This document shows positions 20,862 through 24,260 of a stretch of DNA of 24,260 bases, piece by piece. Position numbers and translations under genes: made by a program. This DNA is from a virus. Below the pieces are notes generated by a model. The model ran no database searches and was not told the origin of the DNA. It worked only from the letters and a program-made list of their open reading frames with translations. The first letter of the stretch is position 1. The number at the start of each line of letters is the position of its first letter. Where the stretch lies: the IMG/VR virus record IMGVR_UViG_3300047557_001771, positions 1-24,260 of that record; one strand, written 5' to 3'.

Positions 20862-21225
20862 TACGGCAGAAGTAGAAGAACAACAGAAAGCCACACAGCT
20901 ACCAGAACCATGCGGTTGGAAAATTTTGTGCGCTGTCCCAGAAGTAGAAGACCGGTTCAGTGGTACAGATTTATTAAAGCCGGAATCAATATCTAGAGTT
21001 GAAGAACACAGCACTACGGTGTTGTTTGTTTTAAAAGTAGGGCCGGAGGCATACAAAGACTCAGCCAAGTTCCCCAACGGGCCTTGGTGTAAAGCAGGTG
21101 ACTTTGTGTTAGTAAGGGCTTACTCAGGTACCCGGTTCAAAATTCATGGTCGGGAGTTTCGGCTGTTGAATGATGATCAGGTTGAAGCGGTAGTAGAAGA
21201 TCCGCGTGGCTATACACGCGCTTAA
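20854..21225 (+). CDS. GroES-like co-chaperonin
   Basis: A 123-aa protein with the Cpn10 barrel pattern: EPCGWKILCAVPE (18-30), a hydrophilic stretch where the mobile loop would be (about 31-52), FVLKVGPEAYKD (58-69), GPWCKAGDFVLVRAYSGT (76-93), FKIHGREFRLLNDDQVEAVV (95-114). The vGP..Y.D and GD.V motifs and the final D.v.av are typical. The length is longer than E. coli GroES (97 aa). T4 gp31 shows that a phage GroES can replace the host cofactor to fold the capsid protein; this gene's place among portal, scaffold and capsid supports that role. The mobile-loop hydrophobic tripeptide is not clear. Confidence 0.8.
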   Translation: MSDTAEVEEQQKATQLPEPCGWKILCAVPEVEDRFSGTDLLKPESISRVEEHSTTVLFVLKVGPEAYKDSAKFPNGPWCKAGDFVLVRAYSGTRFKIHGREFRLLNDDQVEAVVEDPRGYTRA

Positions 21226-21239
21226 CAGGAGAGTTATAA

Positions 21240-22187
21240 ATGGCAACTAACGATAAAGAAGAGTACAAGTTTCCCGATGAGCAGGAAGATACAGGTGGTG
21301 AGCAAGAGTCAGCTGTACTTGAAGAAGGCGACATCGAGCTAGAAATAGTAGATGACACGCCTACTGAAGACCGTGGCCGCAAGCCGTTAGATCGAGAGGT
21401 CGACGATGTGACCGACGAGGAAGTATCTGAATATAGTGAGAAAGTTCAGAAACGCCTCAAGGAGTTGACTCATGCCCGTCATGACGAGCGCCGCGCTAAA
21501 GAAGCAGCGTTGCGGGAGAAGGAGGAGGCTGCTCGGGTAGCCCAGCAACTGTTTGAAGAAAACAAAAAACTTCGGGAACAGTTCAACGCTACAGCCAAAA
21601 TTAGCTCAACGGCGTTCCAGTCCAAAGCCGAGGCCGAGATGCAAATTGCTCGGCAGAAGCTAAAAGAAGCTCAGGAATCCTACGACACCGACCAAATTAT
21701 TGCAGCGCAAGAAGAGCTGGCTGCTGCTCGGTACCGGCTAGAGCAGGCAAAAGCTTTTTCACCAAAAGCTTTACAAATCCCAGAATCTGATGTATATAGT
21801 TCCCCAACGCCACAGCAATCCCCTGTGCGAGTTGATGAAAAAGCAGCTCGCTGGCAAGCGCAGAACCGATGGTTCGGCCCGGATGAAGAGATGACCAGTC
21901 TCGCGCTAGCGGTGCATAAAAAGCTGGTCGATGGGGGTGTAGACCCCCGCAGTGATGAATATTACGAGCGAATTGACGCTCGCATGCGTGAAGTGTTTCC
22001 CGATTATTTCGGAGAGACGCGGAAGGAACCGAAACGTCCGGCAACCGTAGTTGCTGCTCCTACCCGTACTGCGGGTAAGAAAAAAGTGCAGTTGACCAAA
22101 ACTCAAGAAGCTTTGGCGCGGCGCTTAGGTCTTACCAATGAACAGTATGCCAAAGAAGTACTGAAATTAAATAACTCGGAGTCCTAA
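21240..22187 (+). CDS. scaffolding protein candidate
   Basis: A 315-aa, highly charged protein preceded by GGAG. Residues 1-60 are acidic and disordered; 65-185 form long coiled coils (RAKEAALREKEEAARVAQQL, then QKLKEAQESYDTDQI); 203-255 contain a compact piece (QNRWFGPDEEMTSLALAVHK ... VFPDYF); the end is basic (GKKKVQLTKTQEALARRLG). Scaffolds of tailed phages have this acidic/coiled-coil body with a basic C terminus that contacts the capsid protein. Position between portal and major capsid genes fits. No protease domain is visible. Confidence 0.75.
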   Translation: MATNDKEEYKFPDEQEDTGGEQESAVLEEGDIELEIVDDTPTEDRGRKPLDREVDDVTDEEVSEYSEKVQKRLKELTHARHDERRAKEAALREKEEAARVAQQLFEENKKLREQFNATAKISSTAFQSKAEAEMQIARQKLKEAQESYDTDQIIAAQEELAAARYRLEQAKAFSPKALQIPESDVYSSPTPQQSPVRVDEKAARWQAQNRWFGPDEEMTSLALAVHKKLVDGGVDPRSDEYYERIDARMREVFPDYFGETRKEPKRPATVVAAPTRTAGKKKVQLTKTQEALARRLGLTNEQYAKEVLKLNNSES

Positions 22188-22189
22188 CC

Positions 22190-22663
22190 ATGTCTGAAAG
22201 AATTAGTCGTGACGGTGCGCAAGAGCGCACACCCAGAAACCTTCAAACTCGTGAGAGAGAAGCTCGTGTTGTTTATCAACCGGCAAGCACTCTTCCAACC
22301 CCTGATCCTCGTCCTGGCATTGCACATCGTTGGATTGCCACAGAGATTCTGGGTCAAGCCTACGCGCCTAACGTATCCAAAAAGATGCGTGAGGGGTGGG
22401 AACCCGTCAAAGCAGCGGACTATCCCGAGCTAATGCTCGCAGGTAATAAAAATGGGAATGTTGAACTTGGTGGCCTCATGTTGTGTTCTATGCCAGAAGA
22501 ACTGGCTCGGTCACGCAATGAGTACTACCAGCGTCAAGCCCAAGCTCAAGTGGAGTCTGTGGACAACAACTTCATGAGAAATAGCGACCCCCGCATGCCG
22601 TTGTTCAGCGAGAAAAAATCGACGACAACGCGTGGTGTGGGATTTGGTAATGGTTCTAAATAA
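22190..22663 (+). CDS. conserved head-region protein of unknown role
   Basis: A 157-aa protein with GGAG upstream. Central signature LPTPDPRPGIAHRWIATEIL, then NVSKKMREGWEPVKAADYPE and the end GVGFGNGSK. I have seen this kind of signature in uncultured marine/freshwater phages beside capsid genes. It is basic at the N terminus and lacks cysteines apart from one in the middle. It could be a head completion or minor capsid protein; the sequence alone does not decide. Confidence 0.55.
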   Translation: MSERISRDGAQERTPRNLQTREREARVVYQPASTLPTPDPRPGIAHRWIATEILGQAYAPNVSKKMREGWEPVKAADYPELMLAGNKNGNVELGGLMLCSMPEELARSRNEYYQRQAQAQVESVDNNFMRNSDPRMPLFSEKKSTTTRGVGFGNGSK

Positions 22664-22679
22664 TCTTTAGGAGTTTTAC

Positions 22680-23327
22680 ATGGCTTATCCTACCATTAGC
22701 AAGCCGTATGGCTTGCAGCCGATCAATCTGATCGGCGGGCAGGTGTTCGCTGGTGCAACTCGTCAACTTGCAATCACAACTTCTAGCGTCAGCTACAACA
22801 CTGCCATTTTTAATGGTGATGTTGTTCAAATTGACTCTGGCGGTACGATTATCAAGTCCGTGTTGAACGACGAAACCTCTGCCGTTGCTGGTGTTGTTGG
22901 CGTATTTGTTGGATGCCGTTACACCAACCCCGTAACTAAGCAGCCGACCTACAGCCAGTACTGGCCTGGGTTTGCTTCGGGCGTTACCGATGCATTTGCA
23001 TACATCGTTGATGATCCTGATGCACTGTTTAAGGTTGTTTCCGTTGGCGCTACTGCCAATACTACTGGTCTTGATGTCACACCGCTTCAGCAAACCGTTC
23101 TGGGCAACAACGTCCAGCTGGTTCTGAATGCAGGTGATACCACTTCCGGTGATTCTCGTATTGGTGCGTATTGGAACTCTGGTGCCCCGACTCAGACATA
23201 CGCTATGCGTATTGTCGATCTGGTGCCTGATACCTCGTACGTTTCTAGCGGAAACATTGTGTACCCCGAGTTGATTGTCAAATTTAACTTTGGCTTCCAC
23301 TCGTACTACAACGCTACTGGTGTTTAA
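22680..23327 (+). CDS. beta-rich structural protein, likely capsid decoration
   Basis: A 215-aa protein with TAGGAG upstream. Nearly all strands: opening MAYPTISKPYGLQPINLIGG, FNGDVVQIDSGG near 44-55, GVVGVFVGCRYTNPV near 72-86, and a Gly/Ser/Thr/Asn-rich composition. No charge clusters or helices. The layout and the place just before the major capsid gene fit a decoration or cement protein, perhaps trimeric on the shell, but a minor structural role is equally possible. Confidence 0.65.
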   Translation: MAYPTISKPYGLQPINLIGGQVFAGATRQLAITTSSVSYNTAIFNGDVVQIDSGGTIIKSVLNDETSAVAGVVGVFVGCRYTNPVTKQPTYSQYWPGFASGVTDAFAYIVDDPDALFKVVSVGATANTTGLDVTPLQQTVLGNNVQLVLNAGDTTSGDSRIGAYWNSGAPTQTYAMRIVDLVPDTSYVSSGNIVYPELIVKFNFGFHSYYNATGV

Positions 23328-23338
23328 GGAGTAATTAA

Positions 23339-24250
23339 ATGGCTATTTCACGCGCACAACTACTGAAAGAGCTGCTCCCTGGCCTGAACGCGTTGTTTGG
23401 TCTGGAGTACGCACGTTATGGTGAAGAACACAAAGAGATCTACGAAACTGAGACCTCTGAGCGTTCCTTCGAAGAAGAAACCAAGCTGTCCGGCTTCTCA
23501 GCCGCACCTGTCAAAAACGAAGGTTCTGCCATCGCTTATGACAATGCGCAGGAAGCTTTTACAGCTCGGTATAACCACGAAACCATCGCCCTCGGCTTCT
23601 CCATCACGGAAGAGGCAATTGAGGACAACCTGTATGATTCCCTGTCATCGCGGTATACCAAGGCCCTGGCTCGCGCTATGGCTTATACCAAACAGGTTAA
23701 AGCGGCTTCGGTTCTGAACAATGGCTTCTCCAGCAGCTACCCCGGTGGCGATGGTGTTGCTCTGTTCTCCGATGCTCACCCGCTGGTTTCTGGCGGCACC
23801 AACAGCAACATCCCGGCTGTGGCTACCGACCTGAACGAAACTGCACTTGAAAACGCAGTTATTCAGATCGCTGCCTGGACGGATGAGCGTGGCCTGCTGA
23901 TCGCAGCTAAGCCCCGCAAGCTGATTATTCCGCCTGCACTGCAGTTCGTTGCAACCCGTCTGTTGGAGACTGAACTCCGCGTTTCAACCGCAGACAACGA
24001 CATCAACGCGATCAAGAACAATGGCTCGATCCCCGAGGGATACGCCATTAACCACTTCTTGACCGATCCTGATGCGTGGTTCCTGACGACTGATGTTCCC
24101 AACGGTATGAAGCACTTTGTCCGTACCCCCATGCAAAACAGCATGGACGGTGACTTTGACACTGGCAACGTCCGTTACAAGGCTCGTGAGCGTTATTCAT
24201 TCGGGTGGTCTGATCCGCTTGGAATGTACGGCTCTCAAGGGGCTGGTTGA
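23339..24250 (+). CDS. probable major capsid protein
   Basis: A 303-aa protein with AAGGAG upstream. It has an N-terminal helix (ISRAQLLKELLPGLNALFGL), a YETETSERSFEEETKLSGF stretch like an extended E-loop, FTARYNHETIALGFSITEEA, a helix (RYTKALARAMAYTKQVKAAS), a FSDAHPLVSGGT loop, and C-terminal strands with RYKARERYSFGWSDP. This resembles the Mu gpT-like HK97-fold capsid proteins, with a length typical of a shell subunit. Position after scaffold and decoration genes and a well-formed ribosome site support high expression. No maturation protease site or delta domain is evident. Confidence 0.8.
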   Translation: MAISRAQLLKELLPGLNALFGLEYARYGEEHKEIYETETSERSFEEETKLSGFSAAPVKNEGSAIAYDNAQEAFTARYNHETIALGFSITEEAIEDNLYDSLSSRYTKALARAMAYTKQVKAASVLNNGFSSSYPGGDGVALFSDAHPLVSGGTNSNIPAVATDLNETALENAVIQIAAWTDERGLLIAAKPRKLIIPPALQFVATRLLETELRVSTADNDINAIKNNGSIPEGYAINHFLTDPDAWFLTTDVPNGMKHFVRTPMQNSMDGDFDTGNVRYKARERYSFGWSDPLGMYGSQGAG

Positions 24251-24253
24251 TGT

Positions 24254-24260
24254 AGGAGGG
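24254..24260 (+). promoter_or_regulatory. ribosome-binding site for a gene beyond the window
   Basis: AGGAGGG follows the capsid gene stop by a few bases at the right edge, so another late gene starts just outside. Confidence 0.5.

Noticed and set aside
1-24260. tRNA genes, CRISPR arrays, insertion sequences, integrase or attachment sites
   Set aside because: I looked for cloverleaf-like, evenly spaced repeat or transposase-like patterns and found none.

Overview
This window looks like the central part of a tailed double-stranded DNA phage (Caudoviricetes) genome or assembled contig. It holds a leftward (minus-strand) early/replication arm at about 1-15.56 kb and a rightward (plus-strand) packaging/head arm at about 16.09-24.25 kb. 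The two arms diverge from a ~525-base control region at 15.56-16.09 kb. Strong Shine-Dalgarno sites, sigma70-like promoters and a NinX-like protein suggest a proteobacterial host. The species cannot be named from the sequence. No integrase, tRNA, rRNA, insertion sequence or CRISPR array was seen.

Early arm, in transcription order (right to left): two tiny genes (39 aa and 54 aa) flanking a 136-aa gene, all unknown; a zinc-finger protein (229 aa) and two small genes; then a pair consisting of an amidoligase (ATP-dependent COOH-NH2 ligase family, with an added zinc module) and a class II glutamine amidotransferase. Next come several small unknowns, including a 31-aa membrane peptide. A block at 9.5-5.6 kb, with its own predicted promoter and operator, encodes a MoxR-type AAA+ ATPase, a metallopeptidase-like/VWA protein and two partner proteins. 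After this come small genes (two winged-helix candidates, two membrane proteins), then the replication genes: VRR-NUC nuclease, family A DNA polymerase with 3'-5' exonuclease, HExxH metallopeptidase, PD-(D/E)XK nuclease with a possible Fe-S cluster, HNH protein, and the start of a helicase that runs off the left edge. Many of these genes overlap by 4 bases, and several use GTG or TTG starts there, which suggests translational coupling.

Control region: the minus strand carries a TTGACA-17-TATAGA promoter overlapped by an 18-bp palindrome (TTGTCAAA-CT-TTTGACAA), a second extended -10 promoter, and two intrinsic terminators. One terminator lies between both promoters and the first early gene, so early expression may depend on attenuation or antitermination. 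The same palindrome type recurs at the promoter of the AAA+/VWA block. A second palindrome type (TTGGGACA-NN-TGTCCCAA) occurs three times between 13.58 and 15.60 kb.

Late arm: small terminase, large terminase, an 810-aa portal, a small unknown, a GroES-like co-chaperonin, a scaffold-like protein, a conserved head-region protein, a beta-rich probable decoration protein and the probable major capsid protein. A ribosome-binding site for the next gene sits at the right edge. The most unusual content is the amidoligase/amidotransferase pair, the AAA+/VWA block, the phage GroES and the two operator families with the leader terminator.
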